Below are positions 1-10,094 of a DNA stretch of 64,000 bases, piece by piece. Below the pieces are notes generated by a model. The model was not told the DNA's origin, made no database searches, and saw nothing but the letters and a program-made list of their open reading frames with translations. Within the stretch, counting starts at the first letter, position 1. Every line of letters begins with the position of its first letter. This DNA is from Lutibacter sp. HS1-25 (GTDB taxonomy: Bacteria; Bacteroidota; Bacteroidia; Flavobacteriales; Flavobacteriaceae), in assembly GCF_004121075.1 (NCBI RefSeq), contig NZ_RHLN01000161.1, forward strand, positions 62,001-126,000, given 5' to 3'. The translations under genes and the position numbers were made by a program.

Positions 1-2
1 AT

Positions 3-2006
3 ATAAAAGATGCTGAACATTTACAATATGCAGCTGGTGTACCTCCATTTTTAAGAGGACCTTATAGTGCAATGTACGCAATGCGTCCTTGGACAGTGCG
101 TCAATATGCTGGTTTCTCAACTGCAGAAGAGTCTAATGCCTTTTACAGAAGAAACTTAGCTGCTGGTCAAAAAGGATTGTCAGTTGCTTTCGATTTAGCT
201 ACACACCGTGGATACGATTCAGATCACCCACGTGTAACTGGAGACGTTGGTAAAGCTGGTGTTGCTATTGACTCTATCTTAGATATGGAAATTTTATTCG
301 ACCAAATTCCGTTAGATAAAATGTCTGTTTCTATGACTATGAATGGTGCTGTATTGCCAATTATGGCATTTTACATTGCCGCAGCAAAAAAACAAGGTGT
401 GCCTTTAGATCAATTGAGTGGAACCATTCAAAATGATATTTTAAAAGAATTTATGGTGCGTAACACTTACATCTACCCACCATTACCTTCAATGAAAATT
501 ATTGGTGATATTTTTGATTATACCACTAAAAACATGCCAAAATTCAACTCTATTTCTATTAGTGGTTACCACATGCAAGAAGCTGGTGCAACTGCAGATA
601 TTGAGTTGGCTTATACTTTAGCTGATGGTATGGAATATATTAGAACTGGATTGGCTTCTGGTTTAAAAATTGACGAATTTGCACCACGTTTATCTTTCTT
701 CTGGGCAGTAGGAATGAATCACTTTATGGAAATTGCAAAAATGCGTGCTGCACGTATGCTTTGGGCAAAAATCATAAAATCTTTCAACCCAAAAAATCCA
801 AAATCAATGGCATTGCGTACGCATAGTCAAACTTCTGGATGGAGTTTAAGTGAGCAAGATCCTTTTAACAACGTAGCTAGAACTTGTATTGAAGCAATGG
901 CTGCTGGTTTAGGTGGAACGCAATCACTTCACACAAATGCATTGGATGAAGCTATTGCTTTACCAACAGATTTCTCGGCTCGTATTGCTCGTAATACGCA
1001 AATCTTTATTCAAGATGAAACGCAAATGACTAAAGCGGTTGACCCTTGGGCTGGATCTTATTATGTTGAATATTTAACTAAAGAGATTGCTGAAAAAGCT
1101 TGGAAATTAATTGAAGAAGTTGAAGAACTAGGCGGAATGGCAAAAGCTATTGAAACTGGTGTTCCAAAAATGCGTATTGAAGAAGCTTCGGCTCGTAAAC
1201 AAGCGCGTTTAGATTCTGGTCAAGATATTTTAGTAGGTGTTAACAAATTTAAAACTACTGAAAAATCTAATATCGAAATTTTAGAAGTTGACAATACAGT
1301 TGTTAGAAATTCTCAAATTGAACGTTTAAACAAATTAAGAGCAAACAGAGATCAAGCTGTTGTTGATGCAAAAATTGCTGCACTGTCAGCTTGTGCTGAA
1401 ACTGGAAAAGGTAACTTATTAGCCTTAGCTGTTGATGCTGCAGAAAATTTTGCTACTTTAGGTGAAATATCTGACGCTTTAGAAGTTCATTTTGGAAGAC
1501 ATAAAGCTGATACTAAATTAATAAGTGGTGTGTATAGTAAAGAAGTAAGTGACGATAGTACGTTTGCAAAAGCTCAAAAATTAGCTGATAAATTTGCAGA
1601 AATTGAAGGACGTAGACCAAGAGTAATGATTGCAAAAATGGGACAAGATGGTCACGATAGAGGTGCTAAAGTTGTTGCTTCTAGTTTTGCTGATTTAGGT
1701 TTTGATGTTGATATGGGACCATTGTTCCAAACTCCTGAAGAAGTTGCAAAACAAGCAGTTGAAAACGATGTTCACTTTGTAGGTGCATCAAGTTTAGCAG
1801 CAGGTCACAAAACTTTAATTCCTCAATTAATTGGTGAATTAGAAAAATTAGGAAGACCTGATATTATGGTTTTTGCTGGTGGAGTTATTCCTGCACAAGA
1901 TTACAATTACTTATTAGAAAGAAAAGTAGCTGCCATTTTTGGTCCTGGTACTGTAATTTCTGAATCTGCCATAACTATTATGGACAAATATTTAGAACAA
2001 GAATAA
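3..2006 (+). CDS. scpA: methylmalonyl-CoA mutase large subunit, 5' end outside window
   Basis: This is the catalytic, coenzyme-B12-dependent subunit that interconverts methylmalonyl-CoA and succinyl-CoA in propionate metabolism in the cytoplasm. The frame is open from the window edge, and residues typical of the family ([20 protein letters not shown]) occur upstream of the first ATG at 72, so that ATG is internal and the N-terminus lies outside the window. The substrate-binding TIM barrel comes first. The C-terminal cobalamin domain carries the DGHDRG motif with its cobalt-ligating His at 1653-1655. A strong hairpin terminator follows the stop. The GTPase chaperone MeaB is encoded one gene away on the opposite strand, which fits the same pathway. 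Confidence 0.96.
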   Translation: MKDAEHLQYAAGVPPFLRGPYSAMYAMRPWTVRQYAGFSTAEESNAFYRRNLAAGQKGLSVAFDLATHRGYDSDHPRVTGDVGKAGVAIDSILDMEILFDQIPLDKMSVSMTMNGAVLPIMAFYIAAAKKQGVPLDQLSGTIQNDILKEFMVRNTYIYPPLPSMKIIGDIFDYTTKNMPKFNSISISGYHMQEAGATADIELAYTLADGMEYIRTGLASGLKIDEFAPRLSFFWAVGMNHFMEIAKMRAARMLWAKIIKSFNPKNPKSMALRTHSQTSGWSLSEQDPFNNVARTCIEAMAAGLGGTQSLHTNALDEAIALPTDFSARIARNTQIFIQDETQMTKAVDPWAGSYYVEYLTKEIAEKAWKLIEEVEELGGMAKAIETGVPKMRIEEASARKQARLDSGQDILVGVNKFKTTEKSNIEILEVDNTVVRNSQIERLNKLRANRDQAVVDAKIAALSACAETGKGNLLALAVDAAENFATLGEISDALEVHFGRHKADTKLISGVYSKEVSDDSTFAKAQKLADKFAEIEGRRPRVMIAKMGQDGHDRGAKVVASSFADLGFDVDMGPLFQTPEEVAKQAVENDVHFVGASSLAAGHKTLIPQLIGELEKLGRPDIMVFAGGVIPAQDYNYLLERKVAAIFGPGTVISESAITIMDKYLEQE

Positions 2007-2026
2007 TTTTTAGATATTAATATTTT

Positions 2027-2055
2027 AAAGCCCAGCATTAATAGTGCTGGGCTTT
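2027..2055 (+). terminator. rho-independent terminator of the mutase gene
   Basis: A perfect 11-bp stem (AAAGCCCAGCA with TGCTGGGCTTT) encloses a 7-nt loop and runs into a seven-T tract. It begins 20 bases after the mutase stop codon. Confidence 0.9.
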
Positions 2056-2120
2056 TTTTGTATGGTTATTTAAAATAATTATCAGTTAAATTAATACACT
2101 ACAAGCATCATTTTAATCAC

Positions 2121-2128
2121 TATTTTTG
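2121..2128 (+). promoter_or_regulatory. -7 promoter element TATTTTTG
   Basis: This matches the Bacteroidetes -7 consensus TAnnTTTG and lies 18 bases before the HAD phosphatase ATG at 2147, implying a very short leader. No clear -33 TTTG is visible at the usual distance. Confidence 0.5.
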
Positions 2129-2146
2129 CCTTTCAAAAATTAATTT

Positions 2147-2953
2147 ATGGATTTTTCAAAAGTTAAATTGGTTGTTACAGATATGGATGGTACTTTGCTA
2201 AACTCAAAAAGTAAAGTTAGCGACCGATTTTTTAATGTTTACAAACAATTAAAAAAGCACAATATTCAGTTTATTGCTGCAAGTGGCAGACAATATTATA
2301 GCATTGTAGACCGATTTGAAACCATTAAAGATGAAATAACCATAGTTGCCGAAAATGGTGCTTTTGCCATGCACGGAAATCAAGAATTATTTACTTCTGA
2401 ATTGCCTTTTGAATACATTCACAATTGCATTGATACATTGCGAAGACTTGACAATGTTTACATTGTTTTATGCGGAAAAAACGCTGCTTATATTGAAACT
2501 AAAGATGAAAACTTCATCAATATGTTTAAAAATTATTATTCAGAATATAAGCTTGTTGATGATTTAACTGAAATTACCAACGATACTTTTTTTAAAATCG
2601 CAGCTTATCATTTTGATTGCTCTGAAACTCATATTTATCCTGCTGTAAAACACTTAGAAAGTGAACTTCAGGTTATTGTTTCAGGCGAACATTGGTTAGA
2701 CATTTCGCATAGCAATGCCAACAAAGGTTTTGCGTTAAATATATTGCAACAAAAACTTGGAATTACAAAAGAAGAAACCATGGTTTTTGGCGATTATAAC
2801 AACGATTTAAAAATGCTTGCCTTGGCAGATTTTAGTTATGCTATGGAAAATGCACATCCCGATGTAAAACGCATTTCAAAATATGAAACCAAAAGCAATG
2901 ACAACTTTGGTGTTGAATTGGTTTTAGAACAATTGATAAATTCGAGAAATTAA
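2147..2953 (+). CDS. HAD-superfamily phosphatase, Cof type
   Basis: This is a predicted cytoplasmic phosphatase of the Cof/YidA group (HAD subclass IIB), which dephosphorylates sugar phosphates or similar small metabolites. The N-terminal catalytic motif DMDGTLLN supplies the nucleophile and acid/base aspartates. The third motif, near the C-terminus, reads GDYNNDLKML. The 268-residue length is normal for the family. The gene converges on meaB, and the two stop codons overlap by four bases, so there is no room for a terminator between them. The true substrate cannot be read from sequence. Confidence 0.88.
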   Translation: MDFSKVKLVVTDMDGTLLNSKSKVSDRFFNVYKQLKKHNIQFIAASGRQYYSIVDRFETIKDEITIVAENGAFAMHGNQELFTSELPFEYIHNCIDTLRRLDNVYIVLCGKNAAYIETKDENFINMFKNYYSEYKLVDDLTEITNDTFFKIAAYHFDCSETHIYPAVKHLESELQVIVSGEHWLDISHSNANKGFALNILQQKLGITKEETMVFGDYNNDLKMLALADFSYAMENAHPDVKRISKYETKSNDNFGVELVLEQLINSRN

Positions 2954-3957
2954 CCTAAGGAATTTTTAAATTCCTCTATTAAAATTTCAGCAGCCTTTAC
3001 AGGTGATATTTTTGCTGAAATAATATCGTTTTTCAGTTCAGAAAGATGCTTTTTAATACTGGCCGAGCCGTAAAATAGATGCTTTAATTCTTCATTAATA
3101 TTGTTGTACATCCAATCAATTTGTTGATGATTTCTGTTTTTTAAGAAATAACCATTTCCATCAACCAACTCTTTAAATTTTGAAATTTCGGTCCAAACAG
3201 TGTCAATTCCAATATTTTTTATTGCAGATGCAGTACTAACTACCGGACTCCAACCCGACTCTGATTGCGGAAAAATATGTAGTGCATTTTGATATTGTAA
3301 ACGAGCCATTTCACTCATTCGCACATTATCGCCATCGGCTTTGTTAATTACAACCATATCAGCCATTTCCATAATCCCTTTTTTAATACCTTGTAATTCA
3401 TCTCCAGCACCCGAAAGCATCAACAATAAAAAGAAATCCGTCATACCATGAACAGCCGTTTCACTTTGCCCTACTCCTACTGTTTCAATTAAAACAACAT
3501 CATAACCATTGGCTTCACATAAAAGCATTGATTCACCCGTTTTATTGGCAACACCACCTAAAGTATCACCAGAAGCAGAAGGACGAATATAGGCTTCCTG
3601 CATAGTTGCCAATTCTTCCATACGTGTTTTATCACCTAAAATACTTCCTTTAGAACGCTGGCTACTTGGATCAATAGATAAAATTGCAACTCTTTTTCCT
3701 TGGGTAATTAAATATTTTCCAAAAGCTTCAATAAAAGTACTTTTACCAACACCCGGAACACCTGTAATACCTATTCTGATAGATTTTCCTGAATAAGGTA
3801 AAATAGATTGTACAATTTCCTTAGCTAATATTTTATCGCTTTCTAAATTACTTTCAACAATAGTAATTGCTCTAGACAATAGCACCCTATCACCTTTTAA
3901 AATTCCATCAATATATGCAGCAGCAGTTAATCTTCCTTTTGGCTTGTAGTTCTTCAT
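2950..3957 (-). CDS. meaB: methylmalonyl-CoA mutase-associated GTPase MeaB
   Basis: This is a G3E-family P-loop GTPase of the ArgK/MeaB group, which gates cobalamin loading and protects methylmalonyl-CoA mutase from inactivation. The Walker A motif GVPGVGKS is at residues 66-73, followed by the conserved segment LSIDPSS and the NKAD base-recognition motif. The 335-residue length is standard. The mutase it serves is encoded just upstream on the other strand, which supports the assignment over the older 'arginine transport kinase' annotation. Its 3' end overlaps that of the HAD phosphatase gene. Confidence 0.93.
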   Translation of the reverse strand: MKNYKPKGRLTAAAYIDGILKGDRVLLSRAITIVESNLESDKILAKEIVQSILPYSGKSIRIGITGVPGVGKSTFIEAFGKYLITQGKRVAILSIDPSSQRSKGSILGDKTRMEELATMQEAYIRPSASGDTLGGVANKTGESMLLCEANGYDVVLIETVGVGQSETAVHGMTDFFLLLMLSGAGDELQGIKKGIMEMADMVVINKADGDNVRMSEMARLQYQNALHIFPQSESGWSPVVSTASAIKNIGIDTVWTEISKFKELVDGNGYFLKNRNHQQIDWMYNNINEELKHLFYGSASIKKHLSELKNDIISAKISPVKAAEILIEEFKNSLG

Positions 3958-4064
3958 TTATAGCTTACTTATTCATTTTTATAAACGTCAAAGATAAGCA
4001 TATTCATAAAAAAGAGTCCATTATACAGCTCCCTTTTATTCACTTAAAAATGTTAAAAAATAAC

Positions 4065-4847
4065 TTAAAAATCTTTTTTACGAAGTTTTAGATTTATTCT
4101 AATTACAGGAATTAACACCCATAAAACCAAAATAGACATAGACAACACCATTCCTAAATTAGTTCCAAAAAACTTTCTAAAAACAGCTCCAGTATAACCT
4201 AATAAAGCAGAGATATCTAATTTAAGTAGTATTAAAATTCGAGACAAATCTATTGGATTAAACATGGTTGCTATAAGCGAAAATTTATCTAATGGGTATT
4301 CATCAAACATCACCAAAGAAATTAAAAAAGCCCCATCATAAATTACCGCTAAAAACAGCCACATTAAAATAGCAAAACCAAAACCTTTTATTTTATTTTC
4401 GGTTGAAAGCGCAATATTATATGAAAGCGCAACAAAAATGAAATTTAAAAAAGAGCCAACAACCAGCAACAAACCAAAATTAAATATTGCAGCTGATTTA
4501 AACAATCCATATAACACAAATGGAATACCCAAACCTAAAACCAAACTCAAGGTTAAAGAAATTGAAATACCTATATACTGGCCCATAAAAATCTTTTTTC
4601 TATTAATAGGTTGTGCCAATAAAAGCTCTGTAAATTCGCGTGAATTATAATAATACATAACTCCAAAAATGGTTCCAATTAATGGGGTCAAAACAATTAT
4701 AATATTCATTAATGTAATTACAGCCTTGTTAACATCGTTATTTAAAAACAACAATACAAAACCTAAAATTAGATAGAATAAAAAATAAACATAACTCCAA
4801 CGACTACGCATTAAGTCATAAAAACTATATTTTAATATTTTAAGCAT
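4065..4847 (-). CDS. nosY: ABC transporter permease, NosY-like
   Basis: This is the membrane half of the NosDFY transporter thought to supply a sulfur species or otherwise support assembly of the CuZ copper-sulfide centre of nitrous oxide reductase. The 260-residue protein has about six hydrophobic segments of the ABC-2 permease kind. Its start overlaps the end of the ATPase gene by eight bases, implying translational coupling. It is the last gene of the minus-strand nos cluster. Assignment rests mainly on topology and position, because permease sequences of this type diverge quickly. Confidence 0.85.
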   Translation of the reverse strand: MLKILKYSFYDLMRSRWSYVYFLFYLILGFVLLFLNNDVNKAVITLMNIIIVLTPLIGTIFGVMYYYNSREFTELLLAQPINRKKIFMGQYIGISISLTLSLVLGLGIPFVLYGLFKSAAIFNFGLLLVVGSFLNFIFVALSYNIALSTENKIKGFGFAILMWLFLAVIYDGAFLISLVMFDEYPLDKFSLIATMFNPIDLSRILILLKLDISALLGYTGAVFRKFFGTNLGMVLSMSILVLWVLIPVIRINLKLRKKDF

Positions 4848-5547
4848 ATTGTTTAGAAATTAAATTAGCAATTGCATGTTCTAGATTTGAATTATTGGTT
4901 TTCTCTTTTAATGCATCAACACTTCCTTTAAAGTAGATTTTACCATCTAAAATAAACACAATTTCATTGGCCATTTCATCAACAAAACTCATAATATGTG
5001 TAGTAATTAAAATGGTTTTTCCTTTTTCTTTTTCTTTTTGAATTAGCTCTTTTAAGTTAATTAAGGCTATTGGATCTAAACCATTTGTTGGTTCATCTAA
5101 AATAATTAGATTGCTATCAAACATAAAAGTCAATACAATATTCACTTTTTGCTTTGTTCCTCCAGATAGGTTTCCCAATTTTTTTTGAAGAGAATCATTC
5201 AACCCAAAAAGTTTGATTAAATCTTTTTCATTAGCTTGTTTTGGACGAAGGTTTTTAACCATTTCAATTAGCTCTTGCACTGTTAAATTTGGTGGAAAAT
5301 TTGCGATTTGAGGTAAATAATTTAAATCGTTTCTATAATCCCATTTACCTAAGACACTTTTATCTTTATAAGTAATTTCTCCTTTTTGCGGAATTACCAT
5401 ACCCAACAAACATTTTATTAAGGTTGTTTTACCAGAACCATTAGGGCCTAAAATAGCAAAAATACCTCCTTCGCTAATACTCAAATCTAGGTTGTTTAAA
5501 ACAACCAATTTTCCAAAATTTTTATGTAAATTTTTAAACTCAATCAT
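4840..5547 (-). CDS. nosF: ABC transporter ATPase NosF
   Basis: This is the ATPase subunit of the NosDFY complex. A Walker A motif (GPNGSGKT, residues 34-41), an LSGGTKQ signature (127-133) and a Walker B segment (LIILDEP, 147-153) are all intact, followed by a switch histidine in the ITTHIM segment. The length of 235 residues is normal for an ABC-2 type ATPase. It overlaps nosD upstream and nosY downstream by eight bases each, so the three are probably translated as a coupled unit. Confidence 0.92.
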   Translation of the reverse strand: MIEFKNLHKNFGKLVVLNNLDLSISEGGIFAILGPNGSGKTTLIKCLLGMVIPQKGEITYKDKSVLGKWDYRNDLNYLPQIANFPPNLTVQELIEMVKNLRPKQANEKDLIKLFGLNDSLQKKLGNLSGGTKQKVNIVLTFMFDSNLIILDEPTNGLDPIALINLKELIQKEKEKGKTILITTHIMSFVDEMANEIVFILDGKIYFKGSVDALKEKTNNSNLEHAIANLISKQYA

Positions 5548-6772
5548 TTATTCTCTTCATTATTGGTTTTTTATCCATTAAATCGTCTGGAGTAAAAACC
5601 GGTGAAACTTTTTCCGAAAAATTAATAATATCAACAAATAAACTTCGCAATAAAACCAAAGCTTCTGGAGTTTGATTTACAATGTAAGAAAACAATTTTA
5701 CAGGTCTATATGGAATATCTCCAATACCATTTTTATCTAAATCATAGCCAGTATACTCACTCCAATAATTACTTTCAAATCTATTGTCATTTACTTGTGT
5801 ATTGTATGCTAAATCTAAAGAATTATGCATAAAATCATTTTGTTCAAAAATGTTACCATAACAAGCTCCTGCAATTTTTATTGCCCAGCCGTTTCTAATA
5901 AAAGTATTATTTTTATAATTGATTCTTGTGCAACCTTCACCTTTAATTCCTATTGTGTTCTCTTCAAAAATATTGTTATAAATCTGAGTGTCATAAATTT
6001 CTTTTAACAATAAACCATAGGATGCTGAACCCCAGTTATGCGTAAATTTATTTTGATACATACTAATAAATTTTGAAAACATAACGGCTACTCCTGCGCC
6101 ATTATTTACAAATTCATTGTTAAAATAGGTATCATTATTTGAAAACATAAAATGTAAACCGTACCTAATATTATTGTGGCTTAAATTGTTATGAATTTTA
6201 CTATCAGTAACAAATTCAAAATAAACTCCATCTCTCATTCCATAAACCTCATTTCCTGAAACTTCCATATTTGAACTATGCCAAATATGAATGCCATTTC
6301 CTGAATTAGCTTCATCTTTTGAAGTGCTTGAAATTTTATTATTTAAAACTTTACCATTGTGAGATTTTTCTATTAAAACGCCAAAAAAGACTTCATCGAG
6401 CACAATATTTTCAATGGTAAAATTATTGCTTCTCACTACTTTTATAGCGGCATAATCTTTTGTATAACTTACTACAACATTAATAATTTTAAGACTTCTA
6501 ATCACAAAATTATCAACTGAAATATGTAAAACACTTCCTTTATTGGTGCCATCTAGAATAGTCCCTTCTTCTCCAAAAATGATCAATGATTTATTTATTT
6601 CAATATCATTTTCCTTATAAATACCTTTTTTAATAAAAATTTCATCGCCATCTTCAGCGATTTCAACTGCCTTTTTTATGGTTGAAATTGAACATGATTT
6701 ACATACTTCAATTTGTTTTGCTTGAAGTATGGTAATGCAAAATAGCGAAAAAAGAAAAAGATAGTTTCTCAT
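5540..6772 (-). CDS. nosD: periplasmic nitrous oxide reductase maturation protein NosD
   Basis: This is the beta-helix component of NosDFY, exported to the periplasm and required for the CuZ site of NosZ. A signal peptide (residues about 1-18, ending LQAKQ) is followed by many parabolic right-handed beta-helix repeats rich in N-N-x-F and G-I-x-I patterns (CASH domain). The 410-residue length fits NosD. It sits two bases after nosL and overlaps nosF by eight bases. The neighbours make the assignment secure, since isolated beta-helix proteins are otherwise hard to name. Confidence 0.92.
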   Translation of the reverse strand: MRNYLFLFSLFCITILQAKQIEVCKSCSISTIKKAVEIAEDGDEIFIKKGIYKENDIEINKSLIIFGEEGTILDGTNKGSVLHISVDNFVIRSLKIINVVVSYTKDYAAIKVVRSNNFTIENIVLDEVFFGVLIEKSHNGKVLNNKISSTSKDEANSGNGIHIWHSSNMEVSGNEVYGMRDGVYFEFVTDSKIHNNLSHNNIRYGLHFMFSNNDTYFNNEFVNNGAGVAVMFSKFISMYQNKFTHNWGSASYGLLLKEIYDTQIYNNIFEENTIGIKGEGCTRINYKNNTFIRNGWAIKIAGACYGNIFEQNDFMHNSLDLAYNTQVNDNRFESNYWSEYTGYDLDKNGIGDIPYRPVKLFSYIVNQTPEALVLLRSLFVDIINFSEKVSPVFTPDDLMDKKPIMKRIND

Positions 6773-6774
6773 TG

Positions 6775-7221
6775 TTATTTATCAGAAAGTCGTTCTTTTA
6801 GTTTTTCCCAAGTGTAAATTTCACCTGTAAATTTTTGTTGAAGTTCTTGTGCTTTTTCTATAGTTGAAACCCCTGAAAGATTTGCACCCATTGGGCTTTT
6901 TATTTCTTTACTTATTAAATAAGTTGCAGATTTTGCATCAATCATTTCACCAGGTTTTATATAATTTGCAACCAAAATTATTGCCAAATCACCTTCATTT
7001 TTTTCACTCAAATCATTTATCAAACATTCGATAGCATCAAACTTAAACTGCTTTCCTTTGTTAGTTACATATTGAGATGCATGTGTTTTATCAACAATGC
7101 TCATCATACAAAAACTACATTGATCTTTACCATAAGCAATAGATTCAGGTTCTATCTTACAAGAAATTGTAAGCAATAGTATGCATATACCAATAAATGG
7201 TTTTAGAAAAATTACTTTCAT
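6775..7221 (-). CDS. nosL: copper chaperone lipoprotein NosL
   Basis: This is an outer-membrane- or periplasm-anchored Cu(I) chaperone that delivers copper to nitrous oxide reductase. A lipobox ends at Cys21 (LLTISC). The mature protein carries the CSFCMM motif (residues 35-40), which provides the Cys/Met copper ligands typical of NosL. The 148-residue length is usual. It is followed directly by nosD. Confidence 0.93.
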   Translation of the reverse strand: MKVIFLKPFIGICILLLTISCKIEPESIAYGKDQCSFCMMSIVDKTHASQYVTNKGKQFKFDAIECLINDLSEKNEGDLAIILVANYIKPGEMIDAKSATYLISKEIKSPMGANLSGVSTIEKAQELQQKFTGEIYTWEKLKERLSDK

Positions 7222-7301
7222 TATTTTGATTTTTTTAGCCCTTAAATATATGTTATAACAAGTGAATTAAAAAATCCAATTGTTTTAATGTATAGATTAA
7301 C

Positions 7302-7889
7302 TTATGCTTTGGTTTCATTTTTTCCAACAAAAAACGCTACTAATGTCATTAACATACCTACAAACATAAAATAAGCTCCAATTTTAGGATAAGAATGGGC
7401 TGTGAAATTAAGAATGTATTTTGTACCAAAAAGAGGTGGCTGAAACCCCATTACTGAACCATCAGGGTTTTTAAAATTCATAATTGCTTTTGGGTCTAAA
7501 TTGTGTCCGTAATTATATTCCCACATATAAAAATCGTACATCCCAGCAGTTCCTAAAATAGTCATTAAAACAAACCAAGCCAAAAACAATTTATAATTCC
7601 CTTTTAAACCTATTACTACACCCAATACGACCATAATTGCAATCACAATTGGAAATATTTTAAACTCAGGTATTGTATCTGGAATGTATTGCATACCTAC
7701 ATAATGATTCATTAAATTGATATTTTTAATATCAAACTCGTGCGTATCTGCAAATTTATTGATATGAATGTCCATTCCCAATGGAATTGGATATTGAGGT
7801 GCTTCTAAAGTGATATTCCACAAAGGAAATACAAATAACCCTAGCAATAATAAAGTACCTATTATCATTAATATTCTAGATTTTTTCAT
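7302..7889 (-). CDS. nos-cluster membrane protein of unknown function
   Basis: I do not recognise a named family. The 195-residue protein has about four hydrophobic segments: residues 7-25, about 82-99, 103-118 and near the C-terminus. The loop after the first segment is about 55 residues long and rich in His, Asp and Asn, including HINKFADTHEF and LMNHYVGMQY. A further His lies before the last segment (FTAHSYPK). Its place between nosZ and nosL suggests a role in NosZ maturation or electron supply, possibly as a metal- or heme-binding membrane protein; that is inference. It begins a second transcript segment after the nosZ terminator. Confidence 0.7.
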   Translation of the reverse strand: MKKSRILMIIGTLLLLGLFVFPLWNITLEAPQYPIPLGMDIHINKFADTHEFDIKNINLMNHYVGMQYIPDTIPEFKIFPIVIAIMVVLGVVIGLKGNYKLFLAWFVLMTILGTAGMYDFYMWEYNYGHNLDPKAIMNFKNPDGSVMGFQPPLFGTKYILNFTAHSYPKIGAYFMFVGMLMTLVAFFVGKNETKA

Positions 7890-7946
7890 TGTTTTTGAAG
7901 TTAAATTTTCAACTGTTATTTATAATTGTTTATTGATATCAATTTA

Positions 7947-7975
7947 CAAAATAACAATTATAAATATGTAACAAA
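7947..7975 (-). promoter_or_regulatory. candidate promoter for the nos accessory genes
   Basis: On the minus strand a TTTG (7975-7972) is followed after 17 bases by TTATTTTG (7954-7947), one base off TAnnTTTG. It lies about 58 bases before the ATG of the unknown membrane protein and after the nosZ terminator, where a new promoter would be needed. Confidence 0.35.
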
Positions 7976-8016
7976 ACTCACATTAAAGGATTCTTTTATC
8001 TTATTTTTTTTGATTG

Positions 8017-8048
8017 AAAAACGGGTAGAAATCACACTACCCGTTTTA
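8017..8048 (-). terminator. terminator downstream of nosZ
   Basis: An 11-bp perfect stem, AAAACGGGTAG with CTACCCGTTTT, encloses an 8-nt loop. On the minus strand the stem runs into a T run. It lies just after the nosZ stop codon and separates nosZ from the accessory genes. Confidence 0.8.
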
Positions 8049-8081
8049 TCAATAATAGAATAAAACTCAATCTAAAAAATA

Positions 8082-10061
8082 TTATTCGGCATCAACAGCA
8101 TCACCATCTAAAGTAAATGATAAAGGTACATTAGATCCTTTAGGAGATACTCTCACATAACCTTGCATTTCTTGATGTAATGCTGAACAAAAATCTGTAC
8201 AATAAAAAGGCCAAACACCTACTTGTTTTGGTTCCCAAACAAAAGTTTCAGTTTGCCCTGGCATAATTAACAATTCTGATGTGTTTGCGCCAATCATAGC
8301 AATACCATGTGGCACATCATAATCCTGTTCTAAATTTGTTACGTGGAAATATACTTTATCTCCAACTTGAACACCTTCAATATTGTCTGGTGCAAAATGA
8401 GAGCGAATCATTGTCATGTAAATATGAACTTCATTTCCTTTTCTAACAACCTTTGCTTCAGCTTCACTTTTTATAGCAAATTCATGTTTATTTTCTTCTA
8501 ACTTGTAAATTTTCTTAGAATTTGCTTCTATTAAACTAGCTGGACAACCTGCTGCATAATGAGGCTCACCAATAGTTGGAAAATCTAATAACAATTCCAT
8601 TTTTTCACCTGAAATATCGTATAACTGAGCAGATTGAGTAACTTCAGGACCAGTTGCTAAATAACGGTCTTTAGTAATTTTATTCATCGCCAATACATAT
8701 TTACCAAATGGTTTACGAGAGTTACCACCAGGAATCATTAAATGACCAACTGAATAATAAGTAGGTTTTCTATCAATAACTTCCCAAGTCCCTAATTTCC
8801 ATTTTACAACTTCAGAAGAAATAAAGAAAGTAGTGTAAGCATTTCCTTCACCATCAAATTCGGTATGTAATGGGCCTAAACCAGGTTGCTTTACTGTACC
8901 AGCCAAAGTAGCTTCATATTGTATGATTGGAATTCCATAAGCATCGCCATCAAATTTTTTCTCTTCAATAGCTTTTACCATTTTGCTAAATGAATGTATT
9001 GTTAACTCTGCAGCTAACTTACCACTACCAACAATGTATTCACCTGAAGGATCTACATCACAACCATGAGGTGATTTTGGAGTAGGCATAAAATAAATAG
9101 CACCCGGAACATCACTTGGATTTACAATTACAACTTCATTTTTCATTGTCGAAGTTGCTGAATGAGTTTCGTCACTATAAACATTATGAGCATAATTTGT
9201 AGGAGCTTTTGTTCCACCACCATTATTTACATATTCTTCAATCTTTTTCCAATTGATTGCTGCAATAAAATCTTTATCATTTTGAGAAGCATTTACTTCT
9301 AACAATGAATTTGCTTCTTCAGTATTATATGTTGTGAAGAAAAACCAACCATGAGATGCACCTCTACCTGGGTGAGATAAATCATAGTTAAAACCAGGCA
9401 TCATTATTTGAAATTTTATATCCATACCTCCATCCTTAGGATCTACTTTTATAAAAGTTAATGCACCTTTAAAATTCCCTTTATATTCGTCAATTGGCAT
9501 GTCTTTTTGAGGGTAAGGAACACTAAAACGAGTTCCTGCAACAACATATTCTGTATTTTCAGTTACAAAAGAAGAGCTGTGGTTACCTGCTGAATTTGGA
9601 ATTTCAATAATCTCAGTAGTTTCAAAAGTTGTTAAATCAATTTTAGCTATACGAGGTGTGTTGTTTCCATTAATAAATAAATAGCGACCATCTAATTCAC
9701 CAGCAGTTTGAGAAATATCTGGGTGATGTGAGTCATCCCAAGGTATAAAACCGTGCGAAGTATTTAACATTGGCTTGGTTTCTTCATTAAAACCGTATGC
9801 TTTTTCTGCATCTACTGAAAAAACAGGAATTACTTTAAATAATCTTCCAGACGGAAGACCATAAACGGCAAGTTGACCACTAAAGCCTCCTGAAATAAAT
9901 GCATAGAATTCATCATGTTCTCCTGGTGCAACATAAACTTTCTCTGCAGCACTACTTGATAAAGCACCTTGAGAACCTTTTTTTGAACCACCATTACCAC
10001 AACTACTAAGAACCATTGAAAGCACTGTAATTGCAAATAAAGATTTAAAAATTGTTTTCAT
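8082..10061 (-). CDS. nosZ: nitrous oxide reductase NosZ, clade II, lipoprotein signal
   Basis: This is the terminal reductase converting N2O to N2 in the periplasm. The N-terminus is a lipoprotein signal ending SSC (Cys21), not a twin-arginine signal, which marks the clade II (atypical) form found in Bacteroidetes. A seven-bladed propeller follows, with His candidates for the CuZ cluster in DDSHHPD (His112-113), GASHGW, DETHSAT, SPHGCD, GPLHTEF and GEPHYA. The cupredoxin domain has the CuA signature with Cys621, Cys625, His629 and Met632. The length of 659 residues is normal. A cytochrome c gene lies 33 bases upstream and may supply its electrons. Confidence 0.97.
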   Translation of the reverse strand: MKTIFKSLFAITVLSMVLSSCGNGGSKKGSQGALSSSAAEKVYVAPGEHDEFYAFISGGFSGQLAVYGLPSGRLFKVIPVFSVDAEKAYGFNEETKPMLNTSHGFIPWDDSHHPDISQTAGELDGRYLFINGNNTPRIAKIDLTTFETTEIIEIPNSAGNHSSSFVTENTEYVVAGTRFSVPYPQKDMPIDEYKGNFKGALTFIKVDPKDGGMDIKFQIMMPGFNYDLSHPGRGASHGWFFFTTYNTEEANSLLEVNASQNDKDFIAAINWKKIEEYVNNGGGTKAPTNYAHNVYSDETHSATSTMKNEVVIVNPSDVPGAIYFMPTPKSPHGCDVDPSGEYIVGSGKLAAELTIHSFSKMVKAIEEKKFDGDAYGIPIIQYEATLAGTVKQPGLGPLHTEFDGEGNAYTTFFISSEVVKWKLGTWEVIDRKPTYYSVGHLMIPGGNSRKPFGKYVLAMNKITKDRYLATGPEVTQSAQLYDISGEKMELLLDFPTIGEPHYAAGCPASLIEANSKKIYKLEENKHEFAIKSEAEAKVVRKGNEVHIYMTMIRSHFAPDNIEGVQVGDKVYFHVTNLEQDYDVPHGIAMIGANTSELLIMPGQTETFVWEPKQVGVWPFYCTDFCSALHQEMQGYVRVSPKGSNVPLSFTLDGDAVDAE

Positions 10062-10094
10062 ACTATAAATTATTTGTTGTTAATTTTTATTTCA

